The notes below the pieces were generated by a model. The model worked only from the letters and a program-made list of their open reading frames with translations, was not told the DNA's origin and did not search any database. From positions 8,102,356-8,166,355 of the forward strand of contig OX439036.1 in the NCBI GenBank assembly GCA_949317995.1: 64,000 bases of DNA, written 5' to 3'. Made by a program: the position numbers and the translations under genes. Source of the DNA: Acholoe squamosa (Eukaryota; Annelida; Polychaeta; Phyllodocida; Polynoidae). Shown here in pieces: positions 52,324-63,516 of the stretch. Position 1 is the first letter of the stretch. The number at the start of each line of letters is the position of its first letter.

Positions 52324-52572
52324 GGTTCTCACCAGAGAAACTCCAGGCTCCAAGTGACTTCATTGGATGTGTTCGCGGGGTTCGGTTCCTACAAGGTGAA
52401 AATGAGATGACGGTACCTATCCATGCACGTGCGGAGGTGTCGGACGGGTGCGTTAACGCATGTGATTCACAGAACATGTGTGTCCATAGCGGGACGTGCC
52501 TTAACTACTATACCTACACCACATGTGACTGCTTCGGGTCTGGATATGAGGGAAGATACTGCCAGAGGCCAG
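52324..52572 (+). CDS. Laminin G end + EGF exon of a neurexin/CNTNAP-like protein (partial gene)
   Basis: An 83-codon, symmetric phase 1-1 exon with a pyrimidine-rich 3' splice site (AG at 52322-52323) and donor AG|GTAGGT at 52573. The product starts with the last strands of a laminin G domain (DFIGCVRGVRF...) and continues into a six-cysteine EGF module: cysteines in NACDSQNMCVHSGTC then TTCDCFGSGYEGRYC, the 3-disulphide EGF pattern. LamG followed by EGF inside an extracellular repeat is typical of neurexins, contactin-associated proteins (CNTNAP/Nrx-IV) and relatives, which are neuronal or junctional adhesion proteins. No partner exon is recognised in the window; the rest presumably lies beyond large introns. 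The family is firm as LamG-EGF; the exact orthologue is not. Confidence 0.8.
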
Positions 52573-53437
52573 GTAGGTGCAATTTTACTATTTTTTATCT
52601 CTTTTTAAAGGAGCGGATGTTACAGTAGTACATGATGCCAATTGGTAGTCATGAAGCACCAATGAAGAGCTGGTGAGTCTGCCCACTACCTCTTCACTGG
52701 TGCATTATTCCAACCCTCAGGGAATAAATTAACCCTATAGGATTGTCAGGATGAGTGAATGTAGCACTGGCGAGTTACACGCCGGGGCTTCTTTCATGCA
52801 TCGTGACGACAAATGGGCATGATGTGTCAATGCATCCTTAATGGGTTAATGTTTAGATATGAGTCGTTCATAAGGTCGGGGTGCTTTGGAGTTTTGATTC
52901 CAGGCCATTAAAAAAAAACAGGCCCTCAGGTTTGTTTTTTTGGGGGGTCCAAAATTCAATAAACCTTCATAATGGCAAGGTCAAAACTAAACATTGATGG
53001 TACAAGTACTCACCATAACATACACATGCACTTCTTTTTTGGCAAGGGCCATTTTCATCAGTTTTTGCAGGGGGTGCAATAGCTTTTACGTAATTTTGAC
53101 AGGCGGTCAGAAAAATATCTGTTTGCCCACAAATATCAACCAAGCTGGCAACCAATGACTCGTCCTCATTTAGCCCTCAACTGAACAGAAATGGAGTATT
53201 TTGTATAAGCAGCGTATGACAATTTGTATATGATTTACCGCTACATGTAATGTCTATTGAAGCAAATATAGACTTTGTGCCACCAATAGAGATTAAAATT
53301 GCCTGCCTAGACTGCAGAAAACTGTCATAATTATTGATGAATCTAGAGAGATAACAGAGAGAACAAGAAAAATGTGGCAAGGACCACGGATAGGAGTTGT
53401 GCTTATAGATCATGGTTACATCGCTAGCCACTGCGGA

Positions 53438-53476
53438 TGACGTCACTTAGGCAGCATGACGTCACCAATGACGTCA
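53438..53476. promoter_or_regulatory. Cluster of three full CRE palindromes
   Basis: TGACGTCA at 53438-53445, 53457-53464 and 53469-53476, three perfect 8-bp CREB/ATF sites in 39 bp. They lie about 870 bp downstream of the LamG/EGF exon, presumably in an intron. The site type is known to bind CREB/ATF; use here is inferred. Confidence 0.55.
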
Positions 53477-54151
53477 TATGTGACAGGGAGAAACCCGAAA
53501 ACATTATGGAGTTGCTACGGTCGCTATGCTCCCGGCCGCTGACACGGCTTGCAACTCCAAAAAATATTAATGGAATGAGAACAAAGCAGTAAATGATTAT
53601 TTAAAAAGCCGATCGCATTAATCAGATAAATACAGCATGTATTCTAAAGTAATAGTCATGCTCAGTATGAATAACAGTAATTATTGTACAACACAAATGA
53701 TTTTTCAGCACAATAATAGAAAAAAAAAACTTTTTCAGTAGTGAGCAACATTTTATGTTTTGTTCCTTTTTGGCAAGACCCTCCAGCATGGTAAAACTCG
53801 TTGTGAATCTTATCAGAGGTTTTCTGTTTCCACAATGCTGGTTGTTACCATGATACGTCTAAAGAGGCTAGGCCTGGGGTGCCAGAAGAAGGAAACTCAC
53901 ATCTATCAGTACATCCGGGCTCTATTTTTTCGCAATGTCCAGGGAGCCGTATAGACGCCCTGTGCCCATGTACATAGCCAGTATTGAGCGAGCAGGATGA
54001 GTACATTTGCTATATGGCTCGAAAGGCATATGGCCCTTATACGATCAGAAGATGTAATTCTACCCATTTTAGCATATTTTGATGTTGTATTGTTTTTTTC
54101 TATGTTAAATCGGCGCTATTTTGATGTTGGATCGGCAAATTATTGTAATTT

Positions 54152-54255
54152 ACGTCATCATTACCCTGTCACGTCATTAGAAGTGAACTGCACTCTGATT
54201 GGTCAATGCAAATGAGATCGGTGTGGCCTACTAAAAATGCTTATTTCTGATTGGT
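54152..54255. promoter_or_regulatory. CRE-half, CCAAT and octamer motif group
   Basis: ACGTCA at about 54152 and 54172, inverted CCAAT (ATTGG) at 54198-54202 and about 54250, and the octamer ATGCAAAT at 54206-54213, four bases after the CCAAT box. The combination resembles a metazoan proximal promoter or enhancer; no transcript start or gene is evident. Confidence 0.35.
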
Positions 54256-55926
54256 TTAGAGCTAGAAATAGCATACCAAACAACCGTGTGAAATGGTTTC
54301 CCATACCACACGACCAGACAAATATTCCAAACTCTCTTTGTTCTTATAGATAAAGATTGCAGGTAAAACATATTTTGGTAATTTGTTAGTGTTATAATAT
54401 AAAATACATGTCTCTTACCCACTAGATGCACAGTCTAAGAAATAACTGTTGAATCTACCTTATAAAATTAAACAGCGAACTCTCTAACGAAGCGGAGCAT
54501 TGATGCCCCAGGAGGCAGCACAGTCAAGCACTGTGTTGTAAGAAATATTTATAAAAACAACAATGAAAGTGTCATAAAAGCTTTGCCCAAAAATGAAGAC
54601 CTGTTGTTAATTTAACAGCATCTTTCGTACAGTGCAAAGCATGCAGGGCACACTGTAACAGACTGGCAACCAGACTAGGAACAACCTCTGTAGAATGTGA
54701 GACAGAACTACCCACTAGCAGCTGACTAGATCTGGTCAGGGGATCAGGTCTCACCAAGACAAATCACCCGTGTTCATTCCCAATCAATGAAGCTGCGCTA
54801 AGGAGGTGGTCTGAGGGCAGTGCTCCTCAATCAGGCCCTTTTTATGTAACACTGAATGGTCCTTCAATGCAGATCTGTGAGAAATGGGAAGAGCTCACTA
54901 TTCGGGAATTTACAGGATGAAAACATTATAAGATCAAAAACATGCTAATCCCTTTGTACGACTGAGAGTTCTACAAACTAATTTAGTCTAATCTGGCTTC
55001 TACTTGTGCAGTCAGTTCACTTTGATTAAATCTGTAGTTTTTGCTGGTGGTGTTACACCGGGCAAACATTGCGGTTTGACTGCCACCATGGCTCCCCAAG
55101 CAGACTCATGTTCCTAGTATGTTGTTAAAATCTGCCTGACCCATAATCAGATAATGATCTCCAACAGGAGGTAAATCAATGCATCATGCTTACCTTATCT
55201 GTACATAATTGGCATGATGCACCAATGAAGTGCTGGCAAGCACATCACTGGTGCATCATGATGGTCAATGTGCATGATGCACTCCTGCATCAGTGACCCG
55301 TAAATGGTGAAAGACATAGTGTTATCAAGGCCTATCTTGTATGCCCATCCATAATTCCAACTGCACTCTAAATGCTCATACACACCCTCTGTGGGGTGTT
55401 TCAGAAGCCGGACAGGATAATGAACATTAAATATCTGTTTCTAAAACTGCTAGATTCTAAACTTACAACTGCAACCATTATCATCTCTCGCCAGTCATAT
55501 AGTTATAGACACAGTAAGATAATGGTAATGCTTTAGAAACACATGCAGTTATAAGCCTACAATCACTATTAAAACTGCTATCATATCTCCTTATGACCGG
55601 TTGTAAACATTACCTGCTTCTGAAACACCCCACTGGGGTTACCATCTGTGACTTTGACACACATGAGATCGATTGTTAAAGTACATGGCCCGCTGATTAT
55701 CTGACTAATGATGACATGTACCTCTTCTTGCTGGACATTTTCATTTCACCCATTAAGGACCATTGATGCATTAATACATTATGCCCATTGGTTGTAATAA
55801 TGCATATATGCAGCCCTGGTGAGTGCCTCAATAGAGCTACATGTTATGCCGACCCAATGATGTTAATAACATCCCCAGAGGGTGAGCATAAAGCACCAAC
55901 AAAGTGCTGGCAAGCAGACTCCTCAT

Positions 55927-57226
55927 TGGTGTAACACACCGACCAATGGGTATGATGCACTCCTCCAGTATCAGACCGACCAATGGGCATGATGCACTCC
56001 TCCAGTATCAGACCGACCAATGGGCATGATGCACTCCTCCAGTATCAGACCGACCAATGGGCATGATGCACTCCTCCAGTATCAGACCGACCAATGGGCA
56101 TGATGCACTCCTCCAGTATCAGACCGACCAATAGGCATGATGCACTCCTCCAGTATCAGACCGACCAATAGGCATGATGCACTCCTCCAGTATCAGACCG
56201 ACCAATGGGCATGATGTACTCCTCCAGTATCAGACCGACCAATGGGCATGATGCACTCCTCCAGTATCACACCGACCAATGGGCATGATGCACTCCTCCA
56301 GTATCACACCGACCAATGGGCATGATGCACTCCTCCAGTATCACACCGACCAATGGGCATGATGCACTCCTCCAGTATCACACCGACCAATGGGCATGAT
56401 GCACTCCTCCAGTATCACACCGACCAATGGGCATGATGCACTCCTCCAGTATCACACCGACCAATGGGCATGATGCACTCCTCCAGTATCAGACCGACCA
56501 ATGGGCATGATGCACTCCTCCAGTATCAGACCGACCAATGGGCATGATGCACTCCTCCAGTATCACACCGACCAATGGGCATGATGCACTCCTCCAGTAT
56601 CACACCGACCAATGGGCATGATGCACTCCTCCAGTATCACACCGACCAATGGGCATGATGCACTCCTCCAGTATCAGACCGACCAATGGGCATGATGCAC
56701 TCCTCCAGTATCACACTGACCAATGGGCATGATGCACTCCTCCAGTATCACACCGACCAATGGGCATGATGCACTCCTCCAGTATCACACCGACCAATGG
56801 GCATGATGTACTCCTCCAGTATCAGACAGACCAATGGGCATGATGCACTCCTCCAGTATCACACCGACCAATGGGCATGATGCACTCCTCCAGCATCAGA
56901 CTGACCAATGGGCATGATGCACTCCTCCAGTATCAGACCGTCCAATGGGCATGATGCACTCCTCCAGCATCACACCGACCAATGGGCATGATGCACTCCT
57001 CCAGTATCAGACCGACCAATGGGCATGATGCACTCCTCCAGTATCACACCGACCAATGGGCATGATGCACTCCTCCAGTATCACACCGACCAATGGGCAT
57101 GATGCACTCCTCCAGTATCACACCGACCAATGGGCATGATGCACTCCTCCAGTATCACACCGACCAATGGGCATGATGCACTCCTCCAGTATCACACCGA
57201 CCAATGGGCATGATGCACTCCTCCAG
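55927..57226. repeat. 37-bp minisatellite, about 35 copies
   Basis: Head-to-tail units GACCAATGGGCATGATGCAC + TCCTCCAGTATCACACC. The main variable site is TCAGACC versus TCACACC, with runs of each type; rarer variants are ATAGGC for ATGGGC, GTAC for GCAC, and AGCATC for AGTATC. No unit spacers, so it is not a CRISPR array. The unit matches part of the dispersed repeat immediately to its left and at 19370 (inverted), showing the array grew from an internal piece of that repeat. Confidence 0.95.
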
Positions 57227-59313
57227 CAAACGGTTAAAGACTATCAGCTCCTTAGTAAAGATATGGAACTATTGGTGAGATCTCACAGAGAGTCAATTCA
57301 GTGTTAGACAGTCAGAGAGTCAAACTCAAAGATATGAGAACTACGCTACTGAGAATTCTCCAAACTGGTCAACTGATCAATTTGTAGCCTCTCATATGTG
57401 AGAGATGAGGAGAGTAGGATCTTACTGGTGGATAATTCACTGACTGAAAACATGAGCAGTTTAAAAACACTGTAATCCCTTTGTTCTACTGAGCCAATTA
57501 AGTCTGATCTGGCGTATGCTGTAATTAGATTGCATTGAGTTAAATCAGTGGTACATGTTTGGATGTAGATGGAAAGCAGAGGTCAGTGACGAGAACACAG
57601 AAAATGGTGTCCAGTCAGATTGTGATAGCCCTATGCACGATGCCAACCATGTCTTCGTCAGAATTCCCATTGCGGGAGTGGTGAGTATCTAGTCATAACT
57701 GCACCAATGTAGCATGTTGATGCACTGAGTTGATACAGTTTTAATAGATGAATGACGTACAAATGCCATAGAGCGGCAAAGGATTATTCACCCGCCATAT
57801 GAACGGTATTCCTCCCTTTCTGTGAAAACACACGCTGCATGCAATTTACACCACTATTATGTAAAACTGATGAGTTTTACATCGAGATCACGCAAAAGTG
57901 ACATGAATGGCATGGTGGGTGCTAGCTGGAAAGCTGATCAAAAGCCAGGCGACAATATCCTTAAAATCATAGAGAGAAAACTGATTTTGATGAATTTGGG
58001 GGCCGAGAGTCATTGAAGTGCAGAATTGGTGGCAGGAAATGAAAGGGTAGGAGTAGGACTTCGGCAGAAGAAATTAGCCTTAAACAGAAAGGACAATGCC
58101 AAATGAGATTTAACACCAAGGCACCAACACCAAGATAAATAAAACCTTTAATGTCAGAATTTAACATGACATGAGAAGTGATAACAGGCTGTAGGCAGTA
58201 AGAGAACCAGCCACACAGCTATGAGGCTCTTATATGAGAGCCTGACATGGCATGACAAGTGTTGGAACAGTGTAGACTGGTGTAAAACATGACCTGGTGT
58301 CTGATCAGATGTCTGGCAAATGATGAAATAGAACTCCTAATTGAGAACAGTCATGCTTCAAGTGATTATCCTATTTGAAGCCAGGATTGCTCTGCTCTGC
58401 AGTATTGCCACATTTCAAGTCCACTTTCCTATTTGGGTTGCAAAACAGGATAAAGTGTTCTAATTATTTCTACCAAAGCAGTCAATATTTGGATCATATG
58501 TTCAAATAAACCAGAAATATATATGATTTTCTGAATAAAGGTAGTTGACAGCAAACTCCACGCAGCTTCATTTTCAGTCCGATATCAGCTCTGAATTATG
58601 GTTACCTTGATTTTGCACTAAGTATTCAAAGGGGAGTTGAGGCCAGCTTGTACCAGTCCATTCCAAATTTTCCCAAATAGCCGAGTCTATGCTGTAACAG
58701 ACGTACTGCTAGCTTCAATCCCCAGTTGAATGTGAATGATAACTATCAGCTTTGCTGCTTGATCCACTCCCTGGTTAGAGGATCAGGTCTCACCAAGACA
58801 AATCACCCGGGTTCCCAATCAATGAAACTTCGCTCAGAGGCCGGGAAGACAATTCTCAATATGGTACGATTGTGCAGAGCTCCTACGATATGAAACCCTC
58901 AACATTAGAGTTGGGGATTGTAACTTATGCACTACAGGTTACAACTGATCTGTACAATCAGCACCTAGTGTAGTTTGGTAGTTGCATTAGTGCAGTCGTC
59001 AGTGGTCACTAGATGTAGGGCTTTATTACACGATTTCTGTGATGCTAGTGCTTTTCCTGGATATTCCCATTCTGATATCTGTCATTATACCACGATTATT
59101 GGGCTACACTGTGCTTTTTTAGCGCCTCCCACGCCGCTACGCGGCGGTACCGCGAAGCGGTACGGGAGTGCGCTATGATGATTGCATTTGCCCTATGTGA
59201 TGAGGTCTCACAATACAAAATAACAGTGGGAGGCGTTTTTTTACGCGGTCACAACGGCATTTCTTGTTGGTGGCTATTCCCATCCACATATCTGTCGATA
59301 TTGCACAGCAATG
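57227..59313. other. Local-duplication copy, non-coding
   Basis: Shares CAGGTCTCACCAAGACAAAT (58783) with 54751 and 62842, and ATGTTTGGATGTAGA (57557) with 60868 and 62716. A GC-rich inverted cluster lies at 59117-59175 (TAGCGCCTCCC ... GGGAGTGCGCTA). An open stretch at about 57565-57679 ending in a good donor (GTG|GTGAGTA) was considered an exon candidate but starts inside the repeat. Confidence 0.4.
59117..59175. repeat. GC-rich nested hairpins
   Basis: Outer inverted pair TAGCGCCTCCC/GGGAGTGCGCTA with inner hairpins GCCGC-TAC-GCGGC and GTACCGC-GAA-GCGGTAC in otherwise AT-rich DNA. Likely the tip of a small inverted-repeat element. Confidence 0.5.
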
Positions 59314-59499
59314 AAATGAATACAGAGAAATTGAAGAGTATTCAAGGTTTGGTGATAGGCTGATAGTGATGTATGATAAGACACTTAGGGAGCTGGATGA
59401 TATCCAGCCTCCATAAATACTATAATAATTCTCCACATATTTTACACCATCAAAACAAATTCTAAAATGGAATAGATAATAAACCTACTGAATTCATGC
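59314..59499 (+). mobile_element. LINE 3'-end fragment
   Basis: About 186 bp nearly identical to about 47728-47913 of the LINE at 46686-48203: the last 30 or so RT codons (NREIEEY-type reading, stop) and the first part of the 3' untranslated region. Truncated at both ends. Confidence 0.85.
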
Positions 59500-59621
59500 C
59501 CAGCAGCGGACAGCGACAGTGCACACGGTGAAAAAAGATGCGTCTCGCTGTTATGTTTGTGTACTAAATACACCTCCTCGCCCGGCAGTGGACAGCGACA
59601 GCGCACACAGTGAAAAAAGAT

Positions 59622-59695
59622 GCGCCCGGACCGGGGCTCAAACCGCGGACCTCTTACGGCTGAGCACAATGCGCTAACCGCTAGACCACCGTGTC
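59622..59695 (-). pseudogene. tRNA-derived SINE head (Glu-type A box)
   Basis: On the minus strand, TGGTCTAGCGGTTAG is an intact tRNA-Glu-like A box and GGTTTGAGCCC is a near-consensus B box 35 or so bases later. A clean cloverleaf cannot be drawn, so it is a derived RNA polymerase III promoter rather than a tRNA gene. Confidence 0.5.
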
Positions 59696-59828
59696 TCCTC
59701 CTCCCAATGCGTCTCGCTGTTATTTTTCTCTACTAAATAAACCTCCTCGCTCGGCAGTACAGCGACAGTGCACACGGCTTTGTATCATATCCAGAGGTGG
59801 TTCGAACCGAGCATTTCTCATCAGCCCC

Positions 59829-59890
59829 TGTGGCAAACTGCATAGGGAGTTGGACTGACCTGAGATTGCAGGTTCGACCCCTACCATGAC
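59829..59890 (+). pseudogene. tRNA-like SINE head, + strand
   Basis: TGGCAAACTGCATAGG resembles an A box and GGTTCGACCCC (59871-59881) is a good B box. The anticodon region is not convincing as a tRNA. Probably another SINE promoter in opposite orientation to the preceding one. Confidence 0.4.
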
Positions 59891-59948
59891 AATGAAATAG
59901 TCTGTTGGTTTTAACATGTAACATATGACATGGAAGGACATGAGAGGC

Positions 59949-60000
59949 GTGTGGTTATCCATGGATAACCACACGGGGTGCGGGTTATCCATGGATAACC
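59949..60000. repeat. 26-bp perfect palindrome plus truncated second copy
   Basis: 59949-59974 reads the same on both strands, centred on CCATGG with GTGTGGTTAT on the left arm. An 18-bp palindromic core (GGTTATCCATGGATAACC) recurs at 59983-60000, 30 bases further on. Such perfect dyads can be cruciform-forming or dimer-protein binding sites; they could also be the fused ends of an element. Confidence 0.85.
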
Positions 60001-60010
60001 ACACACCTTA

Positions 60011-60994
60011 CAAAATTGATGTTACAGCCTATAGGGTGTGCAATATCGACAGATATGTGGTTGGGAATATCCACCGAAAAGCACTGAGTAACCAAGAAAT
60101 CATGGTATAACTGTCAATATTGCAGGTTCTAGGAGTGCTGATATCATGGATAGCGGCACTAATAGCGGCTGATATCGTTTTTTTCGCCGTGTCTACACAC
60201 ACTATGAAAGGCTTCAAGTCCCAGTGGAGGGGAATGATTTTTATCTTTATTGATATTCTATTGATTATTTATTGATTTTTTATTGATAAATCCTGTAATA
60301 AAAACCTACGGCCACTCATTTCAATATCCTACGATACACTGAATGAGGTGCCCGATAGCCCATTCATTACTCTCTTAGTATAAGCATTAGAGTGAGGGAG
60401 CCAACTTTGATTTGAAGAGTTCTAGTTGTACCATTTTGAGCAACACCTTCCTGTAGGCAAGAGTTCTCCCACAGTGTTGTTAGACCTACCCTAATTAGTC
60501 CCTCCCTTTAGATCTGTAAGAGATGGGAAGAGATCACTTGTGGAGGTTTCATATAATGAAAGCCTCATAGGATTGACGACACTTGAGAATGCTATTGAGA
60601 ATTCTACACAGTTAAGTCTAATTAAGTCTTATTTGGTGTCACTTTGATTAAATCTTAAGTACTTGTTTGGAGTGTCATCTTGGCAAAGTAGTCTAGGAAT
60701 CCACATCCATGCTCCTGTGAGAGTTGGGAAGGGCTTTAATCTGACAACATCAAAGGGTCAGAAGCATGCAGGCCACACAGGTCCACTGAGAATTCTCCGA
60801 AACTGGTCAACTCTGATCCGGTGGCTACTCGTGCAGTCAGGTCACTTTTGATTAAATCTGTTGGATATGTTCGGATGTCGACACAGAGTGGATGTCTGTG
60901 AGGATTTCATATAAGAAATGGCTGATTGCTAGCTTTGTGGCACCCTGTGTTAAATGTGAAAGATAACTAGCAGTTCCCCTGCCTGATTCACTTC
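60011..60994. other. Non-coding DNA
   Basis: 60039-60075 is an inverted copy of 59266-59304 (GTGCAATATCGACAGATATG...), bracketing the LINE/SINE block. A run of ATTGATT-type repeats lies at 60255-60290. 60510-60890 carries two copies of the TTTGATTAAATCT repeat of this region. No gene supported. Confidence 0.4.
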
Positions 60995-61342
60995 TGGTCA
61001 GGGGATCAGGAGCTTAATTCAAAACATCATGGGATCACAACCCCAGCGATCTTAGTGTAGGCACATATGATAAGACCTGGCCAGTCTATCCTATCTAATG
61101 CAGTGGTTGCAGGCCTGCCAGGAATAGTCCTGGGATCACTTCACTATTCCTTTTCCAGCGCTAAGATCACTGCAATCTTAGTGAAAGAATTGCACAGTGG
61201 TTTAACCTGAGTACAAGAGCACTTACAGGGAACACTCCTGATCGAAAGAGTGAATAGCCTGCTGCATACATATAGAGGGGAGGGAGGATGTTTGCTGAGT
61301 GTCCTTGAGGGCTCTTAGGGCTACTCATGCGTTAAGTGCACT
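60995..61342. repeat. Dispersed/duplicated repeat, copy A
   Basis: About 345 bp closely matching 63517-63866: shared CGATCTTAGTGTAGG, ATAAGACCTGGCCAGTCTA, ATGCAGTGGTTGCAGGCCT and TCGAAAGAGTGAATAGCCTG. Few substitutions and one short indel, so it is a recent copy. No inverted ends and no coding frame. Confidence 0.85.
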
Positions 61343-63516
61343 TCCCATTATTTTCATTCCAGACTTCTTCATTTTAATGTACTCCTTATAAAATATCATC
61401 ATTTGGGATTGTAAAGAATGGTAGCTCTGTTCTTCTCAACACACCTTAAAGACATCTGATGATCAAACAACATGGCAGTTGATTTGTTCTTCAGAGAACT
61501 GTACGAGCTAATTAGGTCTAATCTGGTGCCTACTTGTGTATTCAGTTTGCTTTGATTAAACCTGCACTTCTTGTCTGGTGTGTTATGCTGTACAGGAGCG
61601 TGTTGCTCCTATGGTAAAAAGTGCTGTCAGTAGGCACCCTCTTTTCAAAAGAAGTCACGCTCTGCTTCACCATTCAACTTGCACTCACCACATTAGTCTG
61701 AAAAGACACCTGCCTTGTTTAAAACAGAGAGAGCTGCACTATCAGGTACCTACTCACATCACACACTCTATAGTATATTATACTGACTGACTTCTCCCAA
61801 CTAGGTACCTACTCAAATCCCCCTTTTTTAGCACCATACTTGAATGACCACTTGTAAGCAACAAAAGGGACAAGTGATAGCTACATGAAAAGAAAGGACT
61901 GGAAATGAGGGCATTTTTAGCCAGCTCTTCCTTTTACTATAGGAACACCACCCTCCAGATATGACTGTAGCCTGCCCATGAGGCTCTCCAAGCAGATTCC
62001 TGCACATGGTGAACCCATGATATCCACATGTCTAAAATGAAGCCCTGATATTGTGAAATTAGGATAAAGGAAATATGAGAGAACATATTTCTTACTCTCA
62101 CTCATAATATTAAACGATTTCTTCTTATACAGAAATGATGACTAATTATGCATGCTTGACCACCCATAGGTCTAGCTTCACCTACTGCTTATACTCACCC
62201 CTGGGGCATCCTGTGAGATTGTGACCCTGATAAAATAGATGTAGATTGGTGTAGTATATGGGCTGCTGCTTATCTGACTAAAGAAGACATGTACGCCTAC
62301 ATGAGGGTCACTATACATTGAAGCCCAGTGCTTCCTTTCAGAAAGGCTTCACAGAAGGGTAGCTTCGGTCTGAAAAAAGAACATCAATACATGAGAGTTG
62401 CTCAGTTCTACTAATGGCTCTACAAAGTAAGCAACCCTGATTTGGTGTCTTTCCTTGTATTTAGTCATGTGTGAGAGATCTGAAGAGCTCATTGGTGGGA
62501 GATGTATGTTCTGAAAACGTAAAGAGGTTCAGAAACCTGACACTCCCTTTGTAATACTTTTTCTGTAAGAGAGTTGAGAGCCTAGCCATGCTGCACTCAA
62601 CTCTGAAACATCAGAGGATCAAATACATGCTTGATATTTTGTTCTACTGACAATTCTACAAACTGATTAAGTCTTCTCATGGAGGCAGGTCACCTTTGAT
62701 TAAATCTCTGGTACGTGTTTGGATGTCGACCTAGAGTGGAAGTCTGTGAGGATTTCAAATAGAAATGCCTGATTGCGCACTAGCTTTGTGGCGATCCCAG
62801 TTGAATGTGAAAAGGATCCACTCCCCGGGTAGAGGATAAGGCCTCACCAAGACAAATCACCGGGCTTCATTCTCAATCTATAACACTGTTCTAAGGAGGT
62901 GGGCAGAAGACCACAGTCCTCTCTTGAGTTTTCCTTTTTATATCTACCCCGATTACTCCCTCAATCTAGATCTGTGAAAGAGCTCGATGGTCGAGGATTC
63001 AGGCTCTAAAACATCTGTTGTCAAAGAACATGGCAGTACTACTGAGAATTTTACAAACTAATTAATTCTAATCAGGCATCCAATTGTGTATTAAGTTCAC
63101 TTTGATTAGATCTTTATTCCTTGTTTGATTTGTCATGCTGTGCAAACATAATGGTAGGCTGCTAAAGCTACTCTCCAAGTTTAGCTCCTTGCAATCGCCC
63201 AATGCCTGACATCATTGAAGGTAATCTTCTACATCGTGTATGTATGTGAGTCCAGCCCTATTGGATCTGCAGTACTGCATTCAGAAAAAAAAAAACCTTC
63301 CCTTTTACAAAATAAAAAATCTACTGTAAGACCCAGCTCTTATAAGGCATTCCACACATATGAATTGAGAGAGTTGGATTTTGCATGGAAAAAGGGTGAA
63401 TATGAGTCGATATTGAATAAAAAAAGCTAACCCTTGCTTGAAACACGTTTCAGGACATAAAAGTAAAGATGAATTCTGATTAGTCTTTGGCTCCTGTTTC
63501 TTCACTCAGCCTCATG
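61343..63516. other. Local-duplication region, non-coding
   Basis: Further diverged copies of the TACAAACTAATTAAGTCT...CACTTTGATTAAATCT repeat (about 61500, 62650 and 63055), and GGCCTCACCAAGACAAATCA (62838). No exon or RNA gene recognised. Confidence 0.4.

Larger units (their letters stand above)
52573..55926. other. Intron-like DNA with dispersed repeats and regulatory motif clusters
   Basis: Contains relatives (about 52640-52850, 55190-55310, 55750-55930) of the dispersed repeat with GCACCAATGAAG...GCTGG and GGGCATGATG, three CRE palindromes (53438-53476), a CRE-half/CCAAT/octamer group (about 54152-54255), an inverted pair GGAGTTGC/GCAACTCC flanking a GC-rich stretch (about 53507-53557), and one copy of the TCACCAAGACAAATCACCC repeat (about 54751). 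No further exon recognised. Confidence 0.45.
59500..59900. mobile_element. SINE-like composite with tRNA-type promoter boxes
   Basis: A segment CAGCGACAGTGCACACGG...TGCGTCTCGCTGTTAT...ACTAAATAAACCTCCTCG is repeated two to three times (59505, 59590 and 59705-59770). Between and beside the copies lie two tRNA-like stretches, one on each strand. This is typical of tandem or dimeric tRNA-derived SINEs. It sits directly after the LINE fragment. Confidence 0.55.

Noticed and set aside
52272..52628. A secreted 118-residue protein starting at ATG 52272 in good Kozak context
   Set aside because: The hydrophobic start is a translation of the pyrimidine tract of a 3' splice site, and the end runs past a consensus donor. 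The internal 249 bases behave as a spliced exon.
55927..57226. CRISPR-like array
   Set aside because: Units are contiguous with no unique spacers; it is a minisatellite in eukaryotic DNA.
57565..57679. Possible exon ending at the donor GTG|GTGAGTA
   Set aside because: No good acceptor, and the left part belongs to a repeat found at 60868 and 62716. The short peptide matches no family I recognise.
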